Shown: positions 35,172-44,097 of the stretch, in pieces
Position numbering within the stretch: the stretch's first letter is position 1
How the letters are laid out: each line of letters starts with the position of its first letter
Origin: an uncultured Clostridia bacterium
Lineage (GTDB): Bacteria; Bacillota; Clostridia; Oscillospirales; Acutalibacteraceae
DNA: 64,000 bases
Assembly (NCBI GenBank): GCA_904399395.1
Contig: CAJFPJ010000046.1
Location: 1 to 64,000, forward strand
Reading direction: 5' to 3'
The notes under the pieces: generated by a model
Databases searched by the model: none
The model's input: only the letters and a program-made list of their open reading frames with translations
What the model was told of the DNA's origin: nothing
Position numbers and translations under genes: made by a program

Positions 35172-36014
35172 TCAAGAAGCACCATTCATTTTTCTTTTTT
35201 CATCCTGGGCCCACTCATTCCTGCTGAGAAGAAGCAGAATGCTTCCCGCAAGAACAAACGCTATGAATACCCCCAACAACACCGTATCCCATATATCCCA
35301 TACCGGATACGAAAGATCCGGAGATGCATAAATTCCTTTTCGATAGAATTCCTTATCTACCGCCCGAAGTTCCCCGAATATCTGCCCCTCTGCGGGAAGA
35401 GAACTGCCCGCAGACCAGGCTGGTTCCTGCCTGCGATACTCCCAGGCCACGGCCTCCAGCTGTTCCAGCCGGATATACGCATAGGGCAGTTTATCCGCCG
35501 CTTCTTCCCCCTCTTCTGAATCCGTCTCTTCCGCCTTCAGAAAGGGGCGCACACATCTCCAGCCCGATTCATAGCCCGGAAAGCTGCAGGCACCGTAGCC
35601 ATATTCCGGTATACACGTTTCCCTATCCAGAAAATAGAGGATCCTTGTCCCTTTAGGGATTTCTGCTGCGATAGCGCTTCCCGTATCCGGCTCCTCATAA
35701 TATGTCAGATCTACAGAAAGCGTCATTTCGGGAAACGGGGGATTCTCCTGCTTCTGAGCCGTTACAATATTTGTCTGAACTCGTTCCAAGGCTTCCGCCA
35801 TACTTTTCACGGGAACCCCCTGCTGATATCCTCCCCCTAAAATGGAACCATACATATCCGAATACTGAAATTCATTGTAAGCGTATTGGCCTTCACTATC
35901 TGCTTTCACTGATAGAGCCTTTCCGATCCGTATGCCGCCCCAAATCAGAGGAATACAGGAAAAAACCAGAAGACAGTCGCCGATTTTCTTTTTCCAGTTA
36001 TGTTGCTTTCTCAC
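35172..36014 (-). CDS. Tandem paralogue A: two-helix membrane protein of unknown function
   Basis: A 280-residue protein, start GTG at 36014 supported by AAGGAGG 9 nt upstream and by equal length to its paralogues. An N-terminal helix (GDCLLVFSCIPLIWGGIRIG) and a C-terminal helix (WDTVLLGVFIAFVLAGSILL) enclose about 190 residues, probably outside the cell. Conserved marks shared with the next two genes: FxYSDxYxSxLxGGY near the first helix, VKxMA, the LPIDLTYYxEP-type strand, YGYGACSFPGYESGWRCVRPF and YYIPL-like segments, and PDLSYPxWDxWDTVLL before the last helix. No known family. Its downstream sequence is repeated after paralogue B, showing duplication of whole units. Confidence 0.75.
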   Translation of the reverse strand: MRKQHNWKKKIGDCLLVFSCIPLIWGGIRIGKALSVKADSEGQYAYNEFQYSDMYGSILGGGYQQGVPVKSMAEALERVQTNIVTAQKQENPPFPEMTLSVDLTYYEEPDTGSAIAAEIPKGTRILYFLDRETCIPEYGYGACSFPGYESGWRCVRPFLKAEETDSEEGEEAADKLPYAYIRLEQLEAVAWEYRRQEPAWSAGSSLPAEGQIFGELRAVDKEFYRKGIYASPDLSYPVWDIWDTVLLGVFIAFVLAGSILLLLSRNEWAQDEKRKMNGAS

Positions 36015-36165
36015 ACCCCTTGTCCTCCTTTTTATCCAGTTGAAAAAATACACTTTTATATGAAACGATTCCTCCTTTCCCCATAACACTCCATATTTCA
36101 TTTCCTACAGCGTGTAGAAGCAGAAGAGCGATGATTCACACCGCCCTTTTTCACTTTTCAAAATC

Positions 36166-37005
36166 TCAAGCAGCACCATTTATCTTTCTTTTTTCATCCT
36201 GGGCCCACTCATTCCTGCTGAGAAGAAGCAAAATGCTTCCTGCAAGAAAAAGCACTATGGATACGCTCAACAACACCGTATCCCATGTATCCCATATTGG
36301 GTAGGAAAGATCCGGGGATACAAAAAGAGAATGTTCATATAATGAAATATCACAATAACGAAGATAGCGAATGAAAAACTCATATTCCCCTTTCTGTTGA
36401 TTTTCCGTATGTAGACTGTCTTCAAGATAATTCCAATATACTGTTTCCAAATCACTTAGAGGAATATAATAATACGGTAACTTTTCTAATTCCTCATATT
36501 CTCCCTCTTTCAAAAAAGGCCTTACACATCGCCAGCCCTGTTTATAATCTGGAAGACCAATACATCCATACCCAATTTCTCCATAACTATTCTGAGGATT
36601 TGGCAAGAATGCTATTGTTTCACCCTGTTTCAATTCAACAGTTATGTGTGAATCTCGAGAGGGTTCAGCATAATACGTCAAATCTATAGGAAGTTCCATC
36701 GTTTTCTGCGTAAATACACCGCCTTCATCAGACAAACCTATAACTCTCCACCTTTTCAAATAGATTTCCAATTCAGCTGCCATTTCTTTAACGGGTCTTC
36801 CTTCTTTATATCCACCCTGCAAAAAAGACGTATACAAATCCGAATAGGAAAATTTGTCTGAAAAATTATGTCCGTTAGCTATCGCTTCGTTTAGCCAAAT
36901 AGCATCTTTTATACGTATACCGGAATAAAGAAGCGGTATTAATGCAACAGAAAGAAGTAAAATGCCAATTTTTTTACTCACATCTTTTACACATTTTCTT
37001 TTCAT
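36166..37005 (-). CDS. Tandem paralogue B: two-helix membrane protein of unknown function
   Basis: A 279-residue relative of the genes on both sides, with the same plan: N-terminal helix (IGILLLSVALIPLLYSGIRI), external domain with FSYSDLYTSFLQGGYKEG, LPIDLTYYAEPSRDS and GYGCIGLPDYKQGWRCVRPF, and a C-terminal helix ending in LLLSRNEWAQDEKR, which matches paralogue A almost exactly. The middle is more diverged than the ends, pointing to gene conversion of the 3' part. The ATG at 37005 has only a weak AAAGAG site. 22 nt separate it from paralogue C, so the three probably form one transcript. Confidence 0.75.
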   Translation of the reverse strand: MKRKCVKDVSKKIGILLLSVALIPLLYSGIRIKDAIWLNEAIANGHNFSDKFSYSDLYTSFLQGGYKEGRPVKEMAAELEIYLKRWRVIGLSDEGGVFTQKTMELPIDLTYYAEPSRDSHITVELKQGETIAFLPNPQNSYGEIGYGCIGLPDYKQGWRCVRPFLKEGEYEELEKLPYYYIPLSDLETVYWNYLEDSLHTENQQKGEYEFFIRYLRYCDISLYEHSLFVSPDLSYPIWDTWDTVLLSVSIVLFLAGSILLLLSRNEWAQDEKRKINGAA

Positions 37006-37027
37006 CTCTTTATACCAATTCTATAGC

Positions 37028-37837
37028 TCAATTTGTATCTGACTCAAATTTCTTTTCCAAAAGAAGCAAAATGCTTCCTGCAAGAAAAAGCACTATGAAT
37101 ACGCCCAACAACACCGTATCCCATGTATCCCATATTGGGTAGGAAAGATCCGGGGATGAAAAAATACCGAGAGAATACAAAACACTGTCGCAATTGCGAA
37201 GATGCTGTGCAACAAACAGATTTTCCTGTTCCGCGCTCCAGGGAGCTATTTCTCTGTTCTCATTGGCCTCATGGACATACTGCCTTAAAATCGTTTCCAA
37301 ATCCTCCATCGGGACATAATAATAGGGTAATTTCTCCGGATCTTCACCGCTCCCGGCTTCCATAAAAGGTCTAACACATCGCCAGCCCCGGGTATAATCC
37401 GGCAGTCCTACGCAGCCATACCCATTTGTCATCCAGCCCCCTTCCGGTTGAGGATTGACCACAATTTCTGTTCCCATTGATATTTTGAACACAGCTTGTG
37501 AGTCTGTATCTGGCGCGGAATAGTACGTAATATCCACAGGCAGCTCCATAGTTTCCAGAGAAAAGGGGCCTGCCCCGCCTATCACCGTATTGCTGTCGAC
37601 ATACTTTGTGAGCTTCCCCGCCATATCCTTAACCGGAATATTTTTGCAATAGCCTCCCTGCAAAAAAGAGGTATACAACTCAGAATATGTAAACTCCCTG
37701 GAAGAATCGTATAAATTTTTCAGAACGGCGTTCAGCTCAGCCGCTTTCCACACCCGGAATCCCGGCCAAAACAGAAAGAAAAAAGAGACGAGCAATAGGA
37801 TGACTCCTGTGGGTTTCTTCCATCTTTTACGCTCCAT
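37028..37837 (-). CDS. Tandem paralogue C: two-helix membrane protein of unknown function
   Basis: A 269-residue first gene of the cluster; start at 37837 (MERKRWKKPTG) with CAGGAGG 8 nt upstream. N-terminal helix (GVILLLVSFFFLFWPGFRVW), external domain with FTYSELYTSFLQGGYCKN, LPVDITYYSAPDTDS and GYGCVGLPDYTRGWRCVRPF, and a C-terminal helix ending LLLLEKKFESDTN, where the shared SRNEWAQDEKR tail is missing. The nucleotide sequence encoding PDLSYPIWDTWDTVLL is nearly identical to that of paralogue B. Confidence 0.75.
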   Translation of the reverse strand: MERKRWKKPTGVILLLVSFFFLFWPGFRVWKAAELNAVLKNLYDSSREFTYSELYTSFLQGGYCKNIPVKDMAGKLTKYVDSNTVIGGAGPFSLETMELPVDITYYSAPDTDSQAVFKISMGTEIVVNPQPEGGWMTNGYGCVGLPDYTRGWRCVRPFMEAGSGEDPEKLPYYYVPMEDLETILRQYVHEANENREIAPWSAEQENLFVAQHLRNCDSVLYSLGIFSSPDLSYPIWDTWDTVLLGVFIVLFLAGSILLLLEKKFESDTN

Positions 37838-37994
37838 AGCCAGCACCTCCTGTTTTCTGCGCTTACTTGCTTATTAGTTATATATAAACAATATCTATAT
37901 ACTAAGAATAACATATTTATTATAAATATCAATTTAAAGTTCTGTAATCTTTACAATTATCGATAAAAATATATCTCTGTTTTCTTTTGAGATT
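37838..37994 (-). other. AT-rich promoter region of the paralogue cluster
   Basis: About 150 AT-rich bases upstream of paralogue C with several TATA-like hexamers (for example ATATATAAAC around 37880) but no single pair that stands out; it ends at the terminator of the gene to its right. Confidence 0.4.
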
Positions 37995-38031
37995 TAAAAA
38001 GGGGACCTGTCCAAAATGGACAGGTCCCCTT
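37995..38031 (-). terminator. Terminator of the 38.1-kb winged-helix gene
   Basis: A perfect 13-bp stem, GGGGACCTGTCCA (38001-38013) with TGGACAGGTCCCC (38017-38029), loop AAA; on the minus strand followed by TTTTTAAA. Confidence 0.85.
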
Positions 38032-38064
38032 CCCCGGCAGGGCGCAGGATATATTTCGATTTAT

Positions 38065-38484
38065 TCATATGCACACAGCCCCTTTTCCCCTGGTTGTCAG
38101 ATATACGTATCCTTTTCGGATGGACGGCACATCAAAAACGCATTCCGGCAGGCTCTGAGCCTCCATCGCCGTCCGGCATAAAAGAGCATATAAGGAACTT
38201 CTGTAATAGATTCGATGGTCGCCGCATACCCACACATTTGAACTGAAATCAACCCGGATATAGCCCTTTTCCTCCAGAGAACGGAGAGCTTCTCCCCGTT
38301 CCTTCACAAGCTCCATGGAATCGTCTTCCTCCACAATCCGGACGTAATCCAAAGCTGTGGAAATGAGCTCTTCTGAACGGCTGCTGTGCAGTTCAAACCG
38401 TGCCACCGGATACCGCCGGCTCTGGCGCACCTCCAGTAGCATCTGTTTCTCCCGTTTTGTAAGCTCTCCTCCTGCTGTATTCAT
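38065..38484 (-). CDS. Hypothetical protein with winged-helix-like C terminus
   Basis: A 139-residue soluble protein; TTGGAGGATACGTT precedes the ATG at 38484. The first part is helical and charged (LTKREKQMLLEVRQSRRYP, then RSEELISTALDYVRIVEE). ALRSLEEKGYIRVDFSSN followed by GYVYLTTRGKG looks like helix-wing of a winged-helix domain. No family recognised. It sits upstream of its own terminator and 93 nt from the GH3 gene stop, same strand. Confidence 0.7.
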   Translation of the reverse strand: MNTAGGELTKREKQMLLEVRQSRRYPVARFELHSSRSEELISTALDYVRIVEEDDSMELVKERGEALRSLEEKGYIRVDFSSNVWVCGDHRIYYRSSLYALLCRTAMEAQSLPECVFDVPSIRKGYVYLTTRGKGAVCI

Positions 38485-38577
38485 AACGTATCCTCCAATA
38501 TATTTAATTTACCAACGCTGGCAGTTTCTTTCATCGCCGCAACTTTTCTTTTTTTCTTACTCCTTGGGCCTAAAGCA

Positions 38578-39858
38578 TCACAGAAGCCCCATGGAGCATT
38601 TCCACTCCAGAATCCGCAGAACCGAAGCATCCAGCTGTTCCTCCGCTATTTCTCCCGCTCCTACCGCCTTCAGCAAGGCGTGGAAGGAATCCCCCGGCTC
38701 TGAGCAAAGAAGCAGGTCGTTCCCAGCCAAAAATGCCTGCGGCGCCGGATTTTCTCCAGCCGTATACTGAGGGATGGCCTCCATTTCCAGATCATCCGTC
38801 ATGATAAGACCTCCAAAACCCAATTCCTCTCGTAAAACCCGGTGAACTTCCGCAGAGAGGGTCGCAGGCCGTTCTGGATCCATGCATTCCACAATATTGT
38901 GATTCACAAGCACTATAGGTGCTCCTGCTTCAAACCCCGCCTGAAAAGGCAGAAAATCCCTAGTCTGAAATTCCGAATAGGGTCTTTTATCCCAGGTAAG
39001 TCCCGTATGGGTATCCCCATTGTTCCCATATCCGGGAAAATGCTTTAGCACACAAGCCATCCCATTTTCTGAATAGGTCTCCACAGAAACGCGAACGAAT
39101 TCCGAAACGCCTGCAGGGTCATCTCCGAAGGAACGATCATAGATAAAATCTTGCTGATTTCCGGAAAGATCCGCCACAGGAGCCAAATTGGTATTAATTC
39201 CCAAGCTTTTTAAAAGTTGAGCCTTTTCGGTTGTATCGGAGCGAATGGCTTCCATGCCGCCGGAAGCATACACCTGCCGGGGCGATTGAAACGGAAGGGA
39301 GCGAAGAGCCGGAAACCGGCTGATACGGGTTACCGTTCCCCCTTCCTCATCGCAGCAGGTAAGCAGAGGGATTTTCGATGCACTTTGATATTCCGCCATC
39401 ATCTGGGCTACTTGGCTTTTAGTTTTGCCTTGAAAATTCCCGGCATTCAGGCAGATCCCTCCCGGTGAATAGGTTTTGATCATTTCCTCGCCGCCCTCAG
39501 TTGGGCAGAGAAAAACAAAAACCTGCCCAACTTTTTCCTGAAGGGTCATACCTGTAAGAATTTCTGCGGCTTTTCCTTTGTATTGGGAAAAGATATCCGC
39601 GGCTTCCTTCTCCGGCTGAGAGGAGGAAACCTCTGAAGAGGTGGAGACAACTGCATTTTCCGGCCTGCTGGATGTTTCCGCCGGTACTCCGCTGCCCGGC
39701 GATTGGGAATATGTCCCCGCCGGCTGCACCGAAACGGAATTTCGATACAGCACGCCCGCTATCAGCAGGCCTCCCAGCAGGATGCACACTGCACCCATAA
39801 GGCCCAAAAGCTTCTCTTTTCTGCTTCCACGGCGATGGCCATCATATGCTCTTCCCAT
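38578..39858 (-). CDS. Membrane-anchored GH3 glycosidase (beta-N-acetylhexosaminidase, NagZ-like)
   Basis: A 426-residue enzyme. The start at 39858 (MGRAYDGHRRGSRKEK) is supported by GAGAGGTT upstream. A single helix at about 20-40 anchors it outside the membrane, followed by a Ser-rich linker (about 45-85). The GH3 barrel starts near MTLQEKVGQVFVF; GGICLNAGNF, KHFPGYGNNGDTHTGL (catalytic His/Asp loop of NagZ-type enzymes) and GGLIMTDDLEMEAI (Asp nucleophile) are clear. It would release N-acetylglucosamine from cell-wall fragments. Only the first GH3 domain is present, as in NagZ. Confidence 0.92.
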   Translation of the reverse strand: MGRAYDGHRRGSRKEKLLGLMGAVCILLGGLLIAGVLYRNSVSVQPAGTYSQSPGSGVPAETSSRPENAVVSTSSEVSSSQPEKEAADIFSQYKGKAAEILTGMTLQEKVGQVFVFLCPTEGGEEMIKTYSPGGICLNAGNFQGKTKSQVAQMMAEYQSASKIPLLTCCDEEGGTVTRISRFPALRSLPFQSPRQVYASGGMEAIRSDTTEKAQLLKSLGINTNLAPVADLSGNQQDFIYDRSFGDDPAGVSEFVRVSVETYSENGMACVLKHFPGYGNNGDTHTGLTWDKRPYSEFQTRDFLPFQAGFEAGAPIVLVNHNIVECMDPERPATLSAEVHRVLREELGFGGLIMTDDLEMEAIPQYTAGENPAPQAFLAGNDLLLCSEPGDSFHALLKAVGAGEIAEEQLDASVLRILEWKCSMGLL

Positions 39859-39964
39859 CTCGCAACCTCTCTTTTTCTCTTCGCCCCATTTATAGTCTAT
39901 TTTTATTTTACACCGAACAAAGCCGGAATACCAGAGGGGGATGGACAGCATACTTGTAAATATA

Positions 39965-39993
39965 AAAGCGGCGGCCAAAAAAGCCGCCGCTTT
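39965..39993 (-). terminator. Terminator of the glycogen operon
   Basis: AAAGCGGCGGC (39965-39975) pairs perfectly with GCCGCCGCTTT (39983-39993). Lies 47 nt after the glgA stop on the minus strand; the tail there is TTTATATTTAC. Confidence 0.75.
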
Positions 39994-40039
39994 AACGCCG
40001 AAATCTCCGGCAATATGCGCTACTATCTACTAGCAAACC

Positions 40040-41467
40040 TTATTCTTCCTTAATAAGCTCCCGATACATGCGGATATAAGCGTTAGCAGAATGCCCCCAT
40101 GAATTATCGCACTGCATGGCTCGTTTCACCAGAACCTCCCAGCCCTCATGGTTGGCATATCCCTCCAGGGAACGATGAATAGCATACAGCATATCGCCGC
40201 CATTATAGCTCTGGAAAGTGAAACCATTCCCACAGCCGTCGCCGCTATCCTGAATAGAATCCTTCAGGCCGCCTGTTTCCCGCACAACGGGAATGGTACC
40301 ATACCGCAGAGCGATCATTTGAGAAAGGCCACAGGGCTCGCTCTTACTGGGCATCAGGAAAATATCTGCGCCGGCGTAAATCTTGCGGGAAAGCTCGGGC
40401 ACAAACCCAAAGCATGCGCAGAGACGGCCGGGATATTTATCCTGCATCTGACGGAAGAAGGTTTCGTATTCATAATCCCCGGATCCAAGGATGACAAACT
40501 GAATGTCATTTTCCCACATTAGTTGATCCAGTGTTTCCTTCACCAGATCCAATCCCTTATGGGAAACCATTCGCGTGACCATACCAATCAAGGGGATGTC
40601 GGGCTTTTCTTCTAAGTTCAGGCGTTTCTGCAGTTCTGCCTTGTTCACTGCCTTGCCTGAAAGATCCTCCACAGTGAAAGGAGCATAAATATCCTTATCC
40701 GTGGCAGGGTCATAACTGACCACATCAATTCCGTTCAAAATGCCCGAAATCTTCCAGGAACGCTGCCGGAGAATGCCGTCCATCCCATGAGAGAACCAGG
40801 GATCCATAATTTCCTGCGCATAGGTGGGGCTTACGGTAGTAACTCGATTGGCTGTTTCAATAGCGCCCTTCATCATATTGACGCAGCCGTCATACTCCAG
40901 AATAGAGGTCTGATTCTGGGGGATTCCCAGAACATCTTCCAAAAGCTCGGGGCCATATTTGCCCTGATACTGGATATTATGAATCGTAAAAACAGTCTTG
41001 ATTCCCTTATACCAATCGTTGTTCGCATAGAAAGCGTTGTAATAAACAGGCACCATAGCCGTCTGCCAGTCGTTGCAGTTGATCACATCCGGGTGAAAAT
41101 CAATGTAGGGCAACATCTCCAGCACAGCGCGGCTAAAAAATGCAAACCGCTCCGCATCGTCGTAGTGGCCGTAAAGGCCTTTGCGTTTAAAATAATATTG
41201 GTTATCAATGAAATAATAGATCACGCCACCGATGCGGGCCTCAAACACACCGCAATATTGCCTGCGCCAGGCAACCGGCACGGAAAGGCTTGTGATGAAT
41301 TTCATGTTATCTCGCATTTCCTGGGGGATATCCTCATACAGGGGCAGCACAACCCGGCATCCGATCAAGCGGAGACGAAGTGCTTGGGGCAGAGATCCCG
41401 CCACATCCGCCAGCCCACCGGTAGCCACAAAGGGGCGCGCCTCACTGGTGCAATATAAAACTTTCAT
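40040..41467 (-). CDS. glgA: Glycogen synthase
   Basis: A 475-residue GT5 enzyme transferring glucose from ADP-glucose to the growing chain. The N-terminal VLYCTSEARPFVATGGLADV holds the K/R-x-G-G-L-type ADP-glucose loop (here VATGGLADV); the C-terminal part has PCGLSQMIALRYGTIPVVRETGGL with the catalytic Glu region. Length is normal. GGAAGGGAG precedes the ATG. Last gene of the glycogen cluster and followed by a terminator. Confidence 0.95.
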   Translation of the reverse strand: MKVLYCTSEARPFVATGGLADVAGSLPQALRLRLIGCRVVLPLYEDIPQEMRDNMKFITSLSVPVAWRRQYCGVFEARIGGVIYYFIDNQYYFKRKGLYGHYDDAERFAFFSRAVLEMLPYIDFHPDVINCNDWQTAMVPVYYNAFYANNDWYKGIKTVFTIHNIQYQGKYGPELLEDVLGIPQNQTSILEYDGCVNMMKGAIETANRVTTVSPTYAQEIMDPWFSHGMDGILRQRSWKISGILNGIDVVSYDPATDKDIYAPFTVEDLSGKAVNKAELQKRLNLEEKPDIPLIGMVTRMVSHKGLDLVKETLDQLMWENDIQFVILGSGDYEYETFFRQMQDKYPGRLCACFGFVPELSRKIYAGADIFLMPSKSEPCGLSQMIALRYGTIPVVRETGGLKDSIQDSGDGCGNGFTFQSYNGGDMLYAIHRSLEGYANHEGWEVLVKRAMQCDNSWGHSANAYIRMYRELIKEE

Positions 41468-41568
41468 ACGATCGAACTCCCTTCCTGCCGCTTTATGCGG
41501 TTTCTCTAGTATAAGCCTTCAAATCAGCAAAATCAGCTTCTGATTTTGGGTTTTCAGGCCTTGGAACA

Positions 41569-41592
41569 AGCCGCCCCTTTTGTGGGGCGGCT
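41569..41592 (-). terminator. Hairpin between glgD and glgA
   Basis: AGCCGCCCC (41569-41577) with GGGGCGGCT (41584-41592). No real U-tract, so it may only attenuate or stabilise the upstream message. Confidence 0.5.
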
Positions 41593-41623
41593 CTCATTTA
41601 AATTCTCCATCCAATACAAGGGC

Positions 41624-42739
41624 TTAGACTACGCTTCCCTTGCTGATATAGACAGGGTAGGATTGGAACCCCATCAGAGATCTTTCCTCGCGGATAATCA
41701 CATCCTTATCCACGATCACATGGCTGAGTCTGCAGCCGCTCTCTATGACGCTATCCTGCATAATAACACAGTTTTCAAGGCGGGTTCCCTTGCCCACCTT
41801 CACACCTCTGAAGAGAATGCAGTTTTCCACTGTTCCCTCCACAACACATCCATCTGCAATGATGGAATTGGAGACAGTGGAACCCAGGCCATAGCGGGCA
41901 GGCATATCATCCCGCACCTTTGTGTAGATAGGCCGCTCAGGATTGAAAAGCTCTGAACGGATCTTCGGCAGCATCAGAGACATGTTAGCTTCAAAATAGG
42001 AATTCATAGAGCAGATCGTTTTCACCACTCCTGTGAACTCATATCCGAAGAATTTGTAATTGGCCAAGTTCCTCTGAATCAGATCCCGCTTGAAATTATA
42101 GAGGTTACGGCTCACACAGTCTCCCACCAACTGCATCAAAAGCTCCCTGCGGATCAACAGCATGCTCATACCATAATTGCAGGCCCCATCCATATTGGGA
42201 GAAATCACCATATCCCGAACCCGTCCCTCAGGATCCACCGTATATACAGAAGGATGACTTAACCCCTGGGGGATGCTGCCGTAGCGGTAAATTATCGTTA
42301 CATCCGCTTCCTTATCCAAATGATAGGCCAGCACATCGGTATAGTCGATATTGCAAACTGTGTCACAGTCCGAAAGGACAACAAACTCCTCTTTGGAATT
42401 TTTTAGGAAATTCTCTATAGAAGCAAGGGATTCCACCCGGCTATTCTGCATACTGCTTACATTGCCGAAGGGAGGCAGCAAGAAAAGGCCTTCTCTCTTC
42501 CGGGAAAGATCCCAAGCTTTTCCGGAACCCAAATGATCCATAAGAGACTGGTAATTATATTTGGTAATTACACCCACCTTGTTGATACCCGAATTTACCA
42601 TATTGGAAAGGGGGAAATCAATCATCCTGTAGCGGCCGCCGAAAGGCACGGAGCCCATGGCCCGCTTTTCCGTCAACTCGCGGATCTTATCTTCATGGGT
42701 ATTGGAAAACAGAATTCCCAGCATATTGTTCCCGCGCAT
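41624..42739 (-). CDS. glgD: GlgD subunit of ADP-glucose pyrophosphorylase
   Basis: A 371-residue relative of GlgC. FSNTHEDKIRELTEKRAMGSVPFGGRYRMIDF keeps the nucleotidyl-transferase outline, but the glycine-rich GGxGxRL loop of the active enzyme is replaced (GILFSNTHEDK), the mark of the GlgD regulatory subunit in Firmicutes. A left-handed beta-helix at the C terminus (SNSIIADGCVVEGTV, then ENCVIMQDSVI). It assembles with GlgC and raises its activity. ATG overlaps the glgC stop (TAATG). Confidence 0.94.
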   Translation of the reverse strand: MRGNNMLGILFSNTHEDKIRELTEKRAMGSVPFGGRYRMIDFPLSNMVNSGINKVGVITKYNYQSLMDHLGSGKAWDLSRKREGLFLLPPFGNVSSMQNSRVESLASIENFLKNSKEEFVVLSDCDTVCNIDYTDVLAYHLDKEADVTIIYRYGSIPQGLSHPSVYTVDPEGRVRDMVISPNMDGACNYGMSMLLIRRELLMQLVGDCVSRNLYNFKRDLIQRNLANYKFFGYEFTGVVKTICSMNSYFEANMSLMLPKIRSELFNPERPIYTKVRDDMPARYGLGSTVSNSIIADGCVVEGTVENCILFRGVKVGKGTRLENCVIMQDSVIESGCRLSHVIVDKDVIIREERSLMGFQSYPVYISKGSVV

Positions 42740-43989
42740 TATTTCGCCGCCTCCTTCTCTTTCTCTTCTGCATCTGTTTTTTCATATACAGTGCCGGCTT
42801 CCACCATCATTTTTGGGGGAACCACTGCTCCTTCACAAACAGTGCAGTCAGCGCCTACAACGGCAACGCCCCATTCATCTTTATTCTCAATAGCCTCAGG
42901 TCTTTCACCTATAACGGCATTTCTGCGTACAACAGTGTTTTCTGCTACAATAGCATATTGCACCACCGCGCCTTCTTCCACCCGGCACCCCGGCATCAGA
43001 ATGGAGTCTTTCACAACGGCTCCTGGGGCCACATACACGCCTTCAAACAGAACAGAAAAATCAATGGCGCCATATACATTGCAGCCCTCAGCCACAAGAG
43101 AATTCTGGACAACAGCGCCTTTGGCAATATATTGGGGCGGCATAACAGGATTTCTGGAATAAATTTTCCAGCTCTCTTCACTCAGATCCAGCGGCACATT
43201 GGGATCCAGGAGATCCATATTGGATTCCCACAGGCTTTCAATGGTACCCACATCCTTCCAGTAGCCCTGGAAGCGATAAGCAAACATCCTCTCGCCGGCG
43301 TTCAGCATGGCAGGAAGAACATCCTTTCCAAAATCATTGGAGGATTTTGGATTTTCTTCATCCTGAATCAGATACTTGCGAAGTTTGCTCCAAGTAAAAA
43401 CATAAATACCCATGGAAGCCTGGTTGCTCTTGGGCACCTTGGGCTTCTCATCAAACTCATAGATGGAACCGTCCTCGTTAGTATTGAGGATGCCAAACCG
43501 GGAGGCCTCCTCAATTGGAACCTCGATCACAGCGATGGTGCAGTCTGCCTGCTTCTCTTTGTGATAGGCGATCATCTTGGAATAATCCATTTTATAGATG
43601 TGGTCACCAGAAAGGATCACCACATACTCAGGATTATAGCGGTCGATAAACTGTATGTTCTGATAAATGGCATTTGCCGTTCCCTTATACCAATCAGACT
43701 TTTTGCTTCTCTGATAGGGAGGAAGCACATGAACGCCAGCATTCATGCTGTCCAGATCCCAAGGCTGACCGTTTCCGATATATTCGTTCAGAACAAGCGG
43801 CTGATACTGTGTCAGCACTCCCACTGTTTCAATACCGGAATTCACGCAGTTGGATAGGGGAAAATCAATGATCCTATACTTACCTCCGTAAGGCACCGCT
43901 GGCTTCGCCAGGTTCTTTGTCAACACGCCCAGTCGGCTGCCCTGGCCGCCGGCCAGCAGCATTGCGACAACATCTTGCTTGGGCATCAT
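42739..43989 (-). CDS. glgC: Glucose-1-phosphate adenylyltransferase (catalytic subunit)
   Basis: A 416-residue enzyme making ADP-glucose from ATP and glucose-1-phosphate, the committed step. The loop [15 protein letters not shown] and [12 protein letters not shown] at the N terminus, [14 protein letters not shown] (metal-binding Asp) and [11 protein letters not shown] are all present; C-terminal beta-helix. The start has GGGAGGG upstream. Forms the active partner of GlgD encoded next. Confidence 0.96.
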   Translation of the reverse strand: MMPKQDVVAMLLAGGQGSRLGVLTKNLAKPAVPYGGKYRIIDFPLSNCVNSGIETVGVLTQYQPLVLNEYIGNGQPWDLDSMNAGVHVLPPYQRSKKSDWYKGTANAIYQNIQFIDRYNPEYVVILSGDHIYKMDYSKMIAYHKEKQADCTIAVIEVPIEEASRFGILNTNEDGSIYEFDEKPKVPKSNQASMGIYVFTWSKLRKYLIQDEENPKSSNDFGKDVLPAMLNAGERMFAYRFQGYWKDVGTIESLWESNMDLLDPNVPLDLSEESWKIYSRNPVMPPQYIAKGAVVQNSLVAEGCNVYGAIDFSVLFEGVYVAPGAVVKDSILMPGCRVEEGAVVQYAIVAENTVVRRNAVIGERPEAIENKDEWGVAVVGADCTVCEGAVVPPKMMVEAGTVYEKTDAEEKEKEAAK

Positions 43990-44097
43990 GAGAAATCCCT
44001 CCCTGTATAAAATTATGAAAAGTCTTGCAAAGAGCTATTTAGATTTTGTAAGGCTGGGCGCTCCAGTTCCACGGAACTACAGCGCAAGCTTTATCGG

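Noticed and set aside
42958-43857. 299-codon plus-strand frame
   Set aside because: Antisense to glgC; low-complexity His/Ile-rich product typical of shadow frames.
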